DNA of 64,000 nucleotides from assembly GCF_042432495.1 (NCBI RefSeq), contig NZ_JBHLXC010000024.1:186001-250000 (forward strand), given 5' to 3'. The notes under the pieces are model-generated. The model was not told the origin of the DNA, did no database searches, and worked only from the letters and a program-made list of their open reading frames with translations. The position numbers and the translations under genes are program-made. The number at the start of each line of letters is the position of its first letter. Within the stretch, counting starts at the first letter, position 1. Positions 27,477-37,587 of this stretch are shown here, one piece after another. This stretch comes from Pseudochelatococcus lubricantis. GTDB lineage: Bacteria; Pseudomonadota; Alphaproteobacteria; Rhizobiales; Beijerinckiaceae.

Positions 27477-28631
27477 ATGACACACGCATCCGAAAAGGCC
27501 GCCGGCCGCGCCGACGCCCTGCTCGCGCTTTTCGCGCGTGAGGGCTACCGGCGCATCGAGCCCTCCGTGCTGCAGCCGGTCGACGTGTTCCTCGACCTCT
27601 CGGGCGAGGATATCCGCCGCCATATGTTCCTGACGCAGGACGCGGACGGCAACGAGCTGTGCCTGCGGCCCGACTACACCATCCCGGTCAGCCGCGACTA
27701 CCTCGCCGAGCGCGAGGCCGGGGGCGTGGCCTCCTTCAGCTATCTCGGGCCGGTGTTCCGGCAGCGCGCCGGGCGGGCGGGCGAGTTTCCGCAGGGCGGC
27801 GTCGAATCGTTCGGCCGCCTCGACCGCGAGGCGGCGGATGCGGAAATCGTGGCGCTCGGCTTCGAGGCGCTGACCGGGCTCGGTGTCGCGCAGCCTTCCG
27901 TGCGCATGGGCGACATCGGCCTCCTCAACGCGCTGCTCGATGCGCTGGCCGTCTCGCCGCTGCAGCGCCGGCGCATCCTGCGGGCCGTCTCCGAGGGGCG
28001 CGCGCCGGACAGCGGCAACGGCGCGGGCAATCCTTCCGCCGCCAACCACGGCGGCCTGCTCGCCGCGCTGGAAGGGCAGGACCCCACCGCCGCCCGCGCC
28101 TTCGTGGAGGACGTGTTGTCGATCGCCGGCATCAGCAGCGTCGGCGGACGCTCGGCGGGCGAGATCGCCGAGCGCTTCCTCGCGCATGCGGCCGACCGCA
28201 ACGGCGGCGACCTCACGGCAGTGCAGCGCGGCGTGCTCGACCGCTATCTCGCCATCGAAAACGATCCCGACAGCGCCGCGAGCGCCGTCCGGGCGCTGGC
28301 GGGCGATGCGGGGCTCGATCTCGACGCCGCGCTCGATTCGTTCGAGGCGCGCACCGGCTTCATCGCCGCGCGCGGGCTCGATGTCGGTGCCATCACCTTT
28401 GCCGCGGGCTTCGCGCGCAACCTCGACTACTACACCGGCTTCATCGTCGAGATGCACGATGGCGCCCGGCCCGACACACGCCCGATTCTGGGCGGCGGCC
28501 GCTACGACAGCCTGCTCACCCATCTCGGCGCGCCGGGTCCTGTGCCGGCGGTGGGCTTCGCCATCTGGATCGACCGGTTCGATCCCGACAGTGCGCTCGA
28601 TCCCAACCACGCTCCCGGAGATGCCGCATGA
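27477..28631 (+). CDS. hisZ: ATP phosphoribosyltransferase regulatory subunit
   Basis: A 384-aa catalytically inactive paralogue of HisRS that combines with HisG to allow histidine feedback control. HisRS-like features are kept (RPDYTIPVSRDYL, YLGPVFRQRAGRAGEFPQGGVE, ARNLDYYTGFIVEMHD, GGGRYDSLLTHLGAPGPVPAVGF split) but the anticodon-binding domain is absent, as expected. It lies between hisS and hisG, overlapping hisG by ATGA, so the two subunits are translated in step. Confidence 0.95.
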   Translation: MTHASEKAAGRADALLALFAREGYRRIEPSVLQPVDVFLDLSGEDIRRHMFLTQDADGNELCLRPDYTIPVSRDYLAEREAGGVASFSYLGPVFRQRAGRAGEFPQGGVESFGRLDREAADAEIVALGFEALTGLGVAQPSVRMGDIGLLNALLDALAVSPLQRRRILRAVSEGRAPDSGNGAGNPSAANHGGLLAALEGQDPTAARAFVEDVLSIAGISSVGGRSAGEIAERFLAHAADRNGGDLTAVQRGVLDRYLAIENDPDSAASAVRALAGDAGLDLDAALDSFEARTGFIAARGLDVGAITFAAGFARNLDYYTGFIVEMHDGARPDTRPILGGGRYDSLLTHLGAPGPVPAVGFAIWIDRFDPDSALDPNHAPGDAA

Positions 28632-29611
28632 GCGCGCCGCTGATCATCGCCGTTCCCTCCAAGGGACGCCTGCAGGAGAACGCCTTCGCCTTCTTCGCCC
28701 GCGCCGGCCTTCCGCTGGTGCGGCCCGGCGGCGAGCGCGACTATCGCGGCACGATCAAGGGCGTACCGGACGTCGAGGTGGCGTTCCTCTCCGCATCCGA
28801 CATCGTCGGCCAGCTGGCCACCGGCGCGGCGCATCTTGGCATCACCGGCGAGGATCTCCTGCGCGAGCAGCTCGCCGACGCCGACGCCGTGGTCGAGTTC
28901 GTCACGCCGCTCGGTTTCGGCTTTGCGGATGTGGTGGTCGCCGCGCCGAAGGCGTGGATCGACGTGCGCACCATGGCCGACCTCGACGACGTCGCCGCCG
29001 ACATCCGCCAGCGCCACGGGCGGCGGCTGCGCGTCGCGACGAAATACATCAACCTGACGCGCCGCTTCTTCGCCTATCATGGTGTCGGCGATTACCGCAT
29101 CGTGGAAAGCCTCGGTGCCACCGAAGGCGCGCCGGCGGCGGGCACGGCGGAGATCATCGTCGACATCACGACCACCGGCGCGACGCTCGCCGCCAACGCG
29201 CTCAAGATCGTCGACGACGGTGTGATCCTGCGCTCGCAGGCCAACCTCGTCGCCTCCGTCTCGGCGCCGTGGTCCGGCGTGGCGCGGCGGGCTGCGCGCA
29301 CCATCCTCACCCGCATCGCGGCCGAGGAAGAGGCGCGCAACACGCGCGAGCTGACGGCCGTGCTGCCGGAAGGCGTCCTGCTGCCCGGCGACCTGACGGA
29401 ACGCTTCTACGCCACCCTGCCGCTCGGCCTGCCCGACACGCAGGGGCATGTGACGCTGCATTGTCCCGGCGCACAGGTTTTCGCGCTGGCGGACTTTCTC
29501 GTCCATGCGGGCGCGGATCCGGTCACCGTACGTTCCGTCGACTGGGTCCTGCGGCGCACGAACCCGTTGATCGAACGGCTGCTGGCGCGAATTGGCGCGG
29601 GTATCGCCTGA
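28628..29611 (+). CDS. hisG: ATP phosphoribosyltransferase catalytic subunit
   Basis: A 327-aa enzyme for the first step of histidine synthesis, condensing ATP and PRPP. Family segments are AVPSKGRLQENAFAFFARAG, HLGITGEDLL, RVATKYINLTRRFF and the PRPP loop IVDITTTGATLAANAL. It is longer than the classical short HisG (about 210 aa) that works with HisZ. The extra C-terminal part (from about residue 225, TAVLPEGVLLPGDL onward) is typical of alphaproteobacterial enzymes and does not match the regulatory ACT-like domain of long HisG by eye. It overlaps hisZ by four bases. Confidence 0.94.
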   Translation: MSAPLIIAVPSKGRLQENAFAFFARAGLPLVRPGGERDYRGTIKGVPDVEVAFLSASDIVGQLATGAAHLGITGEDLLREQLADADAVVEFVTPLGFGFADVVVAAPKAWIDVRTMADLDDVAADIRQRHGRRLRVATKYINLTRRFFAYHGVGDYRIVESLGATEGAPAAGTAEIIVDITTTGATLAANALKIVDDGVILRSQANLVASVSAPWSGVARRAARTILTRIAAEEEARNTRELTAVLPEGVLLPGDLTERFYATLPLGLPDTQGHVTLHCPGAQVFALADFLVHAGADPVTVRSVDWVLRRTNPLIERLLARIGAGIA

Positions 29612-29726
29612 GGGCCGGCTGCACCGCCGTCCGCCTTCGAGGTTGCCTCTCACGCAGCTGACAGTTATGGTCTGCGGCGCGTTGTTCCTGTCATGCCGGT
29701 CTACGACCGCGAAGCTTTCGGAATCG

Positions 29727-30290
29727 ATGAAGTCCATGAAGCCAGCCCGCTTTTCGCACACCGCCCCCCTGCCCATCCGCGAAAGGTCGCGTGCCGCGGC
29801 GGGATACGGCGCAGGGGCCCTTTTCGCCATCGTCGTCGCGGCGGCGCTTTCCGGGGCGACCCCGGCGCAGGCGCAGATCAACAGCGATCCGGGCATGATG
29901 CGTGGCGACCAGCCGGGCAGCGGGCAATCCATGGTGCCGCAGCAGCGGGAAAAGCAGTTCCCCGTCGGTTCGTCCTGGGCTGCGGTCAGCCTCAACAACA
30001 AGACCTACGCCATCGACGGCAGCCGCCCCTATTTCACGCTCGACAACCAGTTCCAGCTACGCGGCTTCGGCGGCTGTAACACCTTCTCGGCAACGGCCTA
30101 TCCGCTGCGCGGCCAGGGCTTCGCGGTGAGCCCCTTCGCCATGACGCGCAAGAGCTGCGGCGCGCAGATCGACGCCGCCGAGCGCGCCTTCATGCTGGCG
30201 CTGCGGATGTCCCAGAAGTGGGATGTCGTCAAGGGCCAGCTCCTGCTGCAGGGCTCTGCAGGCACCCTCCGCGCCGACCGCTCCCTCTGA
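29727..30290 (+). CDS. Secreted META domain protein (HslJ-like)
   Basis: A predicted 187-aa exported protein. A long basic N-terminus precedes a hydrophobic signal segment (GAGALFAIVVAAALSGATPAQA) with cleavage expected after AQA. The mature part has a low-complexity linker (SGQSMVPQQREKQ) and a META domain: GSSWAAVSLNN, RGFGGCNTFSATAYP, and AMTRKSCGAQIDAAERAFMLAL. The pattern GCN and the second Cys are typical of META/HslJ proteins, which are linked to stress or heat shock, fitting its position before groES. ATG 29727 is chosen; 29736 is equally possible. Function is unknown in detail. Confidence 0.82.
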   Translation: MKSMKPARFSHTAPLPIRERSRAAAGYGAGALFAIVVAAALSGATPAQAQINSDPGMMRGDQPGSGQSMVPQQREKQFPVGSSWAAVSLNNKTYAIDGSRPYFTLDNQFQLRGFGGCNTFSATAYPLRGQGFAVSPFAMTRKSCGAQIDAAERAFMLALRMSQKWDVVKGQLLLQGSAGTLRADRSL

Positions 30291-30370
30291 TCACGCACCG
30301 CCGGCGCGCGGCGAATCATGCCCGCCGCAACCGGCCGAAAAAACCGCACCTCTTCCCGTCGCCGTTTCCC

Positions 30371-30399
30371 TTGACATGATGCCGAGGCGCTACTACCTT
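30371..30399 (+). promoter_or_regulatory. Promoter of groES-groEL
   Basis: TTGACA at 30371-30376, a 17-bp spacer and TACCTT at 30394-30399. The preceding C gives CTTGACA, which is compatible also with the alphaproteobacterial heat-shock sigma factor. The CIRCE element begins 12 bp further downstream, the usual arrangement. Confidence 0.65.
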
Positions 30400-30411
30400 C
30401 CGCAACAGCTG

Positions 30412-30438
30412 TTAGCACTCACCTTGGTAGAGTGCTAA
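30412..30438 (+). promoter_or_regulatory. CIRCE operator (HrcA binding site)
   Basis: TTAGCACTC (30412-30420), nine-base spacer, GAGTGCTAA (30430-30438): an exact match to the CIRCE consensus. HrcA is expected to repress groESL here and release on heat stress. It lies 63 bp before the groES start. Confidence 0.97.
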
Positions 30439-30501
30439 CGCGCCTTTCAACATCCACCATACCGCGTCAATCGCGTGTGCTTGAAAGAGGAAGCGGATTC
30501 C

Positions 30502-30789
30502 ATGACATTCCGTCCGTTGCATGACCGTGTGGTCGTTCGTCGCGTCGACAGCGAGGAAAAGACCAAGGGTGGCATCATCATCCCCGACACCGCCAAGGAA
30601 AAGCCGCAGGAAGGCATCATCGTCGCCGTCGGTCTCGGCGCCCGTGACGAGGACGGCGAGCGCATCACTCCCGACGTCAAGGAAGGCGACCGCGTGCTGT
30701 TCGGCAAGTGGTCCGGCACCGAAGTGAAGATCGACGGCGAAGATCTTCTCATCATGAAAGAGTCCGACATCCTCGGAATCATCGGCTGA
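30502..30789 (+). CDS. groES: Co-chaperonin GroES
   Basis: A 95-aa chaperonin lid protein. It shows the standard opening MTFRPLHDRVVVRRVDSEEK, the mobile loop KTKGGIIIPDTAKEKPQ that binds GroEL, and the closing KIDGEDLLIMKESDILGIIG. It is the first gene of the groESL operon, controlled by the CIRCE element and promoter upstream, with 56 bp to groEL. Confidence 0.99.
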   Translation: MTFRPLHDRVVVRRVDSEEKTKGGIIIPDTAKEKPQEGIIVAVGLGARDEDGERITPDVKEGDRVLFGKWSGTEVKIDGEDLLIMKESDILGIIG

Positions 30790-30845
30790 TCGCCCTCCAC
30801 CGTATTCTCATCAGATGATTTCTTAAGGCAGGAGTTACAGTAGCC

Positions 30846-32480
<1,635 letters not shown>

Positions 32481-32536
32481 TCCGCCAATCCCGGTTCCGG
32501 CCAGCCCGTCTGGCCGGACATCGTCGGAACAGAGAA

Positions 32537-32566
32537 ACGGCCCCGTTTTCGCAGGGCCGTTTTTTT
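32537..32566 (+). terminator. Intrinsic terminator of groESL
   Basis: ACGGCCC (32537-32543) and GGGCCGT (32554-32560) with a 10-nt loop, followed by a run of seven T (32560-32566). On the minus strand the stem is followed by TTTCTC, so it may also help end the convergent ABC importer operon, whose last gene stops at 32602. Confidence 0.92.
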
Positions 32567-32601
32567 ATTGCACAGGTTCGTGAGGCGGACGGTCGCGGCG
32601 G

Positions 32602-34260
32602 CTACATCAGCCCACGCCGACCGGACATGAGCGTCACCGCGAGCGGGATCGTGGTCGTGATCAGGATGGTGACGGCGCTCATCGCCATGCCGAGCCCCAC
32701 CGAGCCCTGATCGAACTGGCGCCAGATGAAGGTCGAGATCGTCGCCATGCCCACGGGCGCGAGCAGGATCGAGGCCACGAGTTCGCGCGTCGCCACCGCG
32801 AACACCAGCAGCATCGCCGAGATCAGGCTGGGCAGCACCAGCGGCAGCAGGATGCGCCGGAAGGCCGTGAGCGGCGTGGCGCCCGCGACGCGCGCTGCCG
32901 CCTCCAGATTGTCGCCCACCTGCCGGAAGGCCGCGTTGGCGTAGCGCACCGTATAGGGCAGCAGGATGCAGCAATAGGCCATCAGCAGGATGAGCGGCGT
33001 GTTGTAGGGCGTGACCGGCAGCCACGGCTGGTTCCACGCCAGGATGATGCCGACCGCCACCACGATGCCGGGAATGGCGTTGGGGATGACGGTCAGCGCA
33101 TCGAGAAAGCCCTTGCCGCGAAACTGCGTGCGCACCACCGCGTAGGAGGTCGCGGCACCGATGAGGCCGGTGATCAGCGCCGTCGCGGCGCCGAGGCCGA
33201 GACTGTTGAGCAGCGCCTGGAACGCCCCGTTCTCGTCCGCGGCGATGGCGCGGAAATGGCCGAAGCCGATATTGTCGGCCGCCAGCCCGCCCGACAGGGT
33301 CTTCGACAGCGCGGTGGCGAAAATCGCGAAAAGCGGCACGCCCACCGCGAGCAGGCTCACCAGCGCGAAGACCGCGACCACCGGAATGGCGAAGACGCCG
33401 AGCGGTCGCTTGTGGAACGCCTGCGGCTTGCCGCCCACCGTCTCGAAGGAACGGCGTGACAGGATGCGCAGCTGGACGAGAAAAGCGCCGAGCGACATCA
33501 TCACGAGGATCAGCGACAGGATCGCCGCGCCCGGCAGGTCGATGGGCCAGTCGGAAACGCGCGTGTCGATGCCGGTCACCAGCACCTCGAAGCCCGACTG
33601 GCGGCCGAGCGCCGCCGGCGTGCCGTATTCCTCGATGGTCATCGCGAACACGAGCAGCAGGCTCGCCATGAGCCCGGGGAGCGCAAGCGGCAGGGTCACG
33701 CGCCGGAAGGCGGTGAAGGACGAGGCGCCGAACACCCGCCCCACGTCCGCATAGCGGCCGCCTATGGCTTCCACCGTGCGCGAGACGGCGAAATAGACCA
33801 CGGGGAAGGCGCCGAGCGTCATCACGAAAACGACGCCCCACAGCGAGAAGAGATAGGGCCCGGCGTTGAGGCCGGTGAGCTGCGTCAGGTAGCCGTTGGG
33901 CTGCAGCGTCATGATCCAGCCGAGCGTGGCGATATAGGGCGGGATCATGAAGGGCACGAGCAGCAGGATGTCCCACAGCGGCGCCAGCGGCACCCGGAAC
34001 AGCGCCCGCAGCACGCCGAGCGGCACCGCGATGACCGCCGAGCCGGCGACGACGCCGAGCCCGAGCAGCGCTGTATTGCGTGTCATCCGCAGCAGTCCCG
34101 GCTCCGTCAGCACGTCGGCGACGCGGGTGAACGGCGCGGAGAGCGACCCCTGCCCGAGCGCCGGGAAGATCGCCTGCAGGACGATGAACGACAGGGGAAT
34201 GAGGACGAGCACGACGAGCGCGAAAGCCGCGCCCCACACCACAGGACCGGGGCTGCGCAT
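32602..34260 (-). CDS. ABC importer permease with two fused transmembrane units
   Basis: A 552-aa inner-membrane protein with about 12 hydrophobic segments. Two BPD_transp_1 units are joined in one chain, each with an EAA loop: EAIGGRYADVGRVFGASSF (first half) and DNLEAAARVAGATPLTAFRR (second half), which dock on the ATPase. This FbpB/AfuB-like architecture serves iron(III), thiamine, polyamine or aminoethylphosphonate importers. The start at 34260 (MRSPGP) follows GAGAG. It is last in the minus-strand operon ATPase, binding protein, permease. Confidence 0.9.
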   Translation of the reverse strand: MRSPGPVVWGAAFALVVLVLIPLSFIVLQAIFPALGQGSLSAPFTRVADVLTEPGLLRMTRNTALLGLGVVAGSAVIAVPLGVLRALFRVPLAPLWDILLLVPFMIPPYIATLGWIMTLQPNGYLTQLTGLNAGPYLFSLWGVVFVMTLGAFPVVYFAVSRTVEAIGGRYADVGRVFGASSFTAFRRVTLPLALPGLMASLLLVFAMTIEEYGTPAALGRQSGFEVLVTGIDTRVSDWPIDLPGAAILSLILVMMSLGAFLVQLRILSRRSFETVGGKPQAFHKRPLGVFAIPVVAVFALVSLLAVGVPLFAIFATALSKTLSGGLAADNIGFGHFRAIAADENGAFQALLNSLGLGAATALITGLIGAATSYAVVRTQFRGKGFLDALTVIPNAIPGIVVAVGIILAWNQPWLPVTPYNTPLILLMAYCCILLPYTVRYANAAFRQVGDNLEAAARVAGATPLTAFRRILLPLVLPSLISAMLLVFAVATRELVASILLAPVGMATISTFIWRQFDQGSVGLGMAMSAVTILITTTIPLAVTLMSGRRGLM

Positions 34261-34333
34261 GGTTTCTCTCAACAGCAGGAAAAGACGGGGCGCCTCCCGG
34301 CACGGGACGCGCCCCCGTCCGGCCTGAGCCGGC

Positions 34334-35290
34334 TTACTTCGCGAAGATGGCGCCGAATTCCTTCAGGATATCGGCCCGCTTCGCATAGACGGCGTCGGTG
34401 TCGATCTCAAGAAGCTTGAGGTCCTTGATCACCGGACGGTCGGCCTTGACGTCGCTGCGGGCGGGGATCAGGAACGCCTTGGCGACGAGCGCCTGGCCGT
34501 CGTCGGAGAGCATGTAGTCGACGAACTTCTTCGCCTCGTCCTGCTGCTTCGACCAGTTGAGGATCACGACCGGGCGCGGCGCAATCACGGTGCCGGAGGC
34601 GGGGAAGATCACCTCGATCGATTCGCCCTTCTGCTGGCCGGCGAGCGAGATGTAGTCGACCGCGCCGAACACGGCGGCCTTGGCGCCCTGCAGCACCGGG
34701 TTCAGGGCAGCGGCGTTGGCGCCAGCCACCACCGCGCCGTTGGCGGCGAGGCCTTCGAACAGCTTCCAGTTGCCCGCCGTGCCGCGCAGCGCGGCCACGA
34801 GTTCGAACGAGGCGCCCGACTGGGCGGGATCCGGCAGCGTCACCTTGTCCTTGAACTCGGGCTTCGTCAGGTCGGCCCATTCGGCGGGCTTCGGCGTGCC
34901 GCTCTTGGGATTCCAGGCGATGGCGAGCGCCGAGACGCCCTGCGCGACCGCGGTTTCGGACTTGAGGAAATCCGGCACGTTGGCGGCGTTCGGGCTGGTG
35001 TAGGGCACGAGCCAGCCGCGCTTGGCGAAATCGGTCGCCGTATCCCACGAGGCGGAGATCAGCACATCGACCTTCGGATTGGCGGCCTCGGCCTCGATGC
35101 GGGCCATCACCTGCCCGGTGGTGCCCTGAAACACTTCGGCCTTGATGCCGGTCTTTTCCGTGAAGCCCTTGGCGAGCCCGTTGATGAGGCCAGCGGGACC
35201 CGCGGAATAGACAGTGATATCGGCGCGCGCGCCGGTGGCGGTGACGAGACCCACGGCAACGACGGCCGCGAACTGGAGAGACTTGATCAT
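34334..35290 (-). CDS. ABC importer periplasmic substrate-binding protein (FbpA-like fold)
   Basis: A 318-aa secreted protein. A signal peptide (MIKSLQFAAVVAVGLVTATG, cleavage after ARA) precedes ITVYSAGPAGLINGLAKGFTEKTG, the usual beginning of the class that binds Fe(III), thiamine, spermidine or 2-aminoethylphosphonate. Iron-binding members carry a Tyr-Tyr pair in the C-lobe; here that region reads AVFGAVDYISLAG with only one Tyr, so iron is not assured. It is encoded between the ATPase (40 bp) and the permease (73 bp). The ligand is unresolved. Confidence 0.88.
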   Translation of the reverse strand: MIKSLQFAAVVAVGLVTATGARADITVYSAGPAGLINGLAKGFTEKTGIKAEVFQGTTGQVMARIEAEAANPKVDVLISASWDTATDFAKRGWLVPYTSPNAANVPDFLKSETAVAQGVSALAIAWNPKSGTPKPAEWADLTKPEFKDKVTLPDPAQSGASFELVAALRGTAGNWKLFEGLAANGAVVAGANAAALNPVLQGAKAAVFGAVDYISLAGQQKGESIEVIFPASGTVIAPRPVVILNWSKQQDEAKKFVDYMLSDDGQALVAKAFLIPARSDVKADRPVIKDLKLLEIDTDAVYAKRADILKEFGAIFAK

Positions 35291-35329
35291 GATGGTTCCC
35301 TGGACTGTTTCGACGACCCTGATGAAAAC

Positions 35330-36472
35330 TCAATGCGGAACGGCAGCGCCGGCGAACCAGCGCAGCCGTTCCGGCAGGATGTTGACACCCACCCGCTCGC
35401 CCGCGCGCACCCGCTGCTCGCTGACGATGGCAAGCTCTACCGGCGCCGGCGCATCCGCCTGTGGCGGAGGAGCGAGCTGCACGGTGACAAGATAGTGGTC
35501 GCCGCGAAACACGGCCTGCACCACCCGTCCCTCACAGACGCCCGCGCCCGGCGCGGCGAGCGCGAGGGCACGGCGCGCCAGCAGCACGCCCGCCTCCTCG
35601 CCCGCGATGTCAGCAGACGGCGGATCGAGCGCGAGGTCGGCATCGGCAAGCCGCCAGCGCCCCTCCCGCCGCACGGCCTTGAAGACGGGGCCGAGGTTGA
35701 GGAATTCCGCCACCCCGGCATCGGCCGGCGCGGCGACGAGGTCCTCCGGCGCAGCGTTCTGCACGATGCGCCCGCCGCGCATGATGGCGACGGAATCGGC
35801 CATGGCGAACGCCTCGCCCTGATCATGCGTCACATAAAGAGCGGTGAGGCCCAGATCGCGCACCAGCGCGGCAAGCTCCATCGAGAGCTGGTCGCGCAAT
35901 TCCTTGTCGAGATTCGACAGCGGCTCGTCGAACAGCACGAGCTGCGGCTCGGCGACGATGGCACGGGCGATGGCGACCCGCTGCTGCTGCCCGCCGGACA
36001 GCGAGGCCGGACTGCGCGCCTCGAAACCGGCAAGGCCGACGAGCGCCAGCGCCTTCGCCACCCGCGCGCGGCGCTCATGCGCCGGGATGCCGCGCATTTC
36101 CAGCGGAAACGCGACATTGCCGCCGATCGTCAGATGCGGCCACAGCGCATAATCCTGAAAAACCATGCCGAGCCCGCGCCGCTCCGGCGGCACGAAGAGG
36201 CCTGTCGCGGCATCCGCGACGACCGCGCCCTGGATGCGAACGGTCCCCTGTGTCGGCTCCAGCAGCCCGGCGACGATGCGCAGCAGCGTGGTCTTGCCGC
36301 AGCCGGAAGGCCCCAGCAGCGCCTGGATGTGGCCGGGCGGCAGCGCAAGATCGATCTGCCGCAGGATCGCGTTCTGCCCATAGGTCAGCGCAAGCCCCTT
36401 CACCTCCACCGCGCTCGCGGCGGGAGGCGGATCGGCGGCGGTGTTGCGGGCACGGATAGCGGTCTGGCTCAT
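35330..36472 (-). CDS. ABC importer ATP-binding protein
   Basis: A 380-aa nucleotide-binding subunit. Walker A is LLGPSGCGKTT (about residues 53-63), the Q loop FQDYALWPHLTI, the ABC signature LSGGQQQRVAIARAI, Walker B LVLFDEPLSNLD, and the switch His in VTHDQGEA. A C-terminal TOBE-like region (residues about 270-370) is typical of MalK/PotA/FbpC-type subunits. It is the first gene of the operon, so its promoter lies in the gap to 36773. Confidence 0.93.
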   Translation of the reverse strand: MSQTAIRARNTAADPPPAASAVEVKGLALTYGQNAILRQIDLALPPGHIQALLGPSGCGKTTLLRIVAGLLEPTQGTVRIQGAVVADAATGLFVPPERRGLGMVFQDYALWPHLTIGGNVAFPLEMRGIPAHERRARVAKALALVGLAGFEARSPASLSGGQQQRVAIARAIVAEPQLVLFDEPLSNLDKELRDQLSMELAALVRDLGLTALYVTHDQGEAFAMADSVAIMRGGRIVQNAAPEDLVAAPADAGVAEFLNLGPVFKAVRREGRWRLADADLALDPPSADIAGEEAGVLLARRALALAAPGAGVCEGRVVQAVFRGDHYLVTVQLAPPPQADAPAPVELAIVSEQRVRAGERVGVNILPERLRWFAGAAVPH

Positions 36473-36773
36473 CGGCGGGGTCCGGGCGGTCGTCTGGGAA
36501 CGGGCAGTCCCGGACTGCCGAAGCCGGGCGGGGACGGCGAATCATCTCGCTGGCGGGCGAGCGACATCGTCCCCGCAGCCCAGCTTCGCCTTTCAACCGT
36601 CTAAGGTGTTGATGTAACAGATTTGCGACAATCTCCCGGTAGCCCCGCGGCGCCCGGACAACGCCACAATCGCGCGTCATACGAATTTCGCCGGTGCATA
36701 TCCGCCATGTCGATGAAGGGCTTGTAAAATCGCGCTTGCGCTGTGACCATTCGGCTAACATTATAGGGAAACT
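36473..36773. other. Divergent intergenic region, ABC operon / amidotransferase
   Basis: 301 bp holding the start sites of two divergent transcripts. I see no clear operator or hairpin. On the plus strand a loose TTGCGC (36736) and CATTAT (36759) at 17-bp spacing could serve the amidotransferase gene. Confidence 0.4.
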
Positions 36774-37574
36774 ATGTGCCGTCTTCTCGCCTATTCAGGT
36801 GACCCTACTTTTATGGATGCCTTGGTCTGCGCACCGAACAACTCGCTTGTGCGCCAGTCGTTGCATGCCTGCGAGGGGAAGACGGCCACCAACGGCGACG
36901 GCTTCGGCCTTGCGTGGTACGGCGACCGGGAGGAGCCCGGCCTGTTCCGGGATCTGCGGCCGGCGTGGTCGGACGAGAATCTGCGCTCGCTCTGCGGGCA
37001 GGTGCGTTCGCCCCTATTCTTCGCTCACGTGCGCGCCGCCACCAACACCGCCACTACCCGCGCCAACTGCCACCCCTTCGTCTGCGGCCGCTACGCCTTC
37101 ATGCATAACGGGCAGATCGGCAGCTACCGCAAGGTGCGCCGCAAGCTGGAGGCGCTGCTGCCCGACGAGTTGTTCGACCAGCGGGCCGGCACCACCGACT
37201 CCGAGCTGCTGTTCCTGCTCGTGCTGGCGCGGATGGAACTTGGCGCGATGCCGGGGGCGGCCGTGGGCTGGGTGATGCACCAGACCAAACGGCTGATGCT
37301 TGAGGCCGGCATCGCGGAGGCTGTGCGTTTCACGGCCATCCTCACCGACGGCCAGACGGTCTGGGCCTTCCGCACCTCCTGCGACGGGCACTCGCCGGGG
37401 CTTTATCTGCGGGAACGGCCGGGCGCCACCATCATAGCGTCGGAGCCGCTCGACACCTTGCGCGATGCTTGGTCGATGATCGCGAACAACTCCGTCACCA
37501 CCGTCCGGCGCGGCCTCGGCGCCGTCACGGAGCCGCTCGTCATCGACGGGCACTCCTGGCCCGTCGCCGCCTGA
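36774..37574 (+). CDS. Class II glutamine amidotransferase (YafJ-like)
   Basis: A 266-aa protein of the GATase type 2 (Ntn hydrolase) family. The start is fixed by the catalytic Cys2 in MCRLLAYSGDP, exposed after Met removal. Other conserved segments are NGDGFGLAWYG, FAHVRAATNTATTRANCHPF, FMHNGQIGSY and TTDSELLFLLVL, which bind and orient glutamine. There is no synthase domain, so the acceptor of the ammonia is unknown. It lies 13 bp ahead of murJ and may be co-transcribed. Confidence 0.88.
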   Translation: MCRLLAYSGDPTFMDALVCAPNNSLVRQSLHACEGKTATNGDGFGLAWYGDREEPGLFRDLRPAWSDENLRSLCGQVRSPLFFAHVRAATNTATTRANCHPFVCGRYAFMHNGQIGSYRKVRRKLEALLPDELFDQRAGTTDSELLFLLVLARMELGAMPGAAVGWVMHQTKRLMLEAGIAEAVRFTAILTDGQTVWAFRTSCDGHSPGLYLRERPGATIIASEPLDTLRDAWSMIANNSVTTVRRGLGAVTEPLVIDGHSWPVAA

Positions 37575-37587
37575 AGCCGGATTTCGC

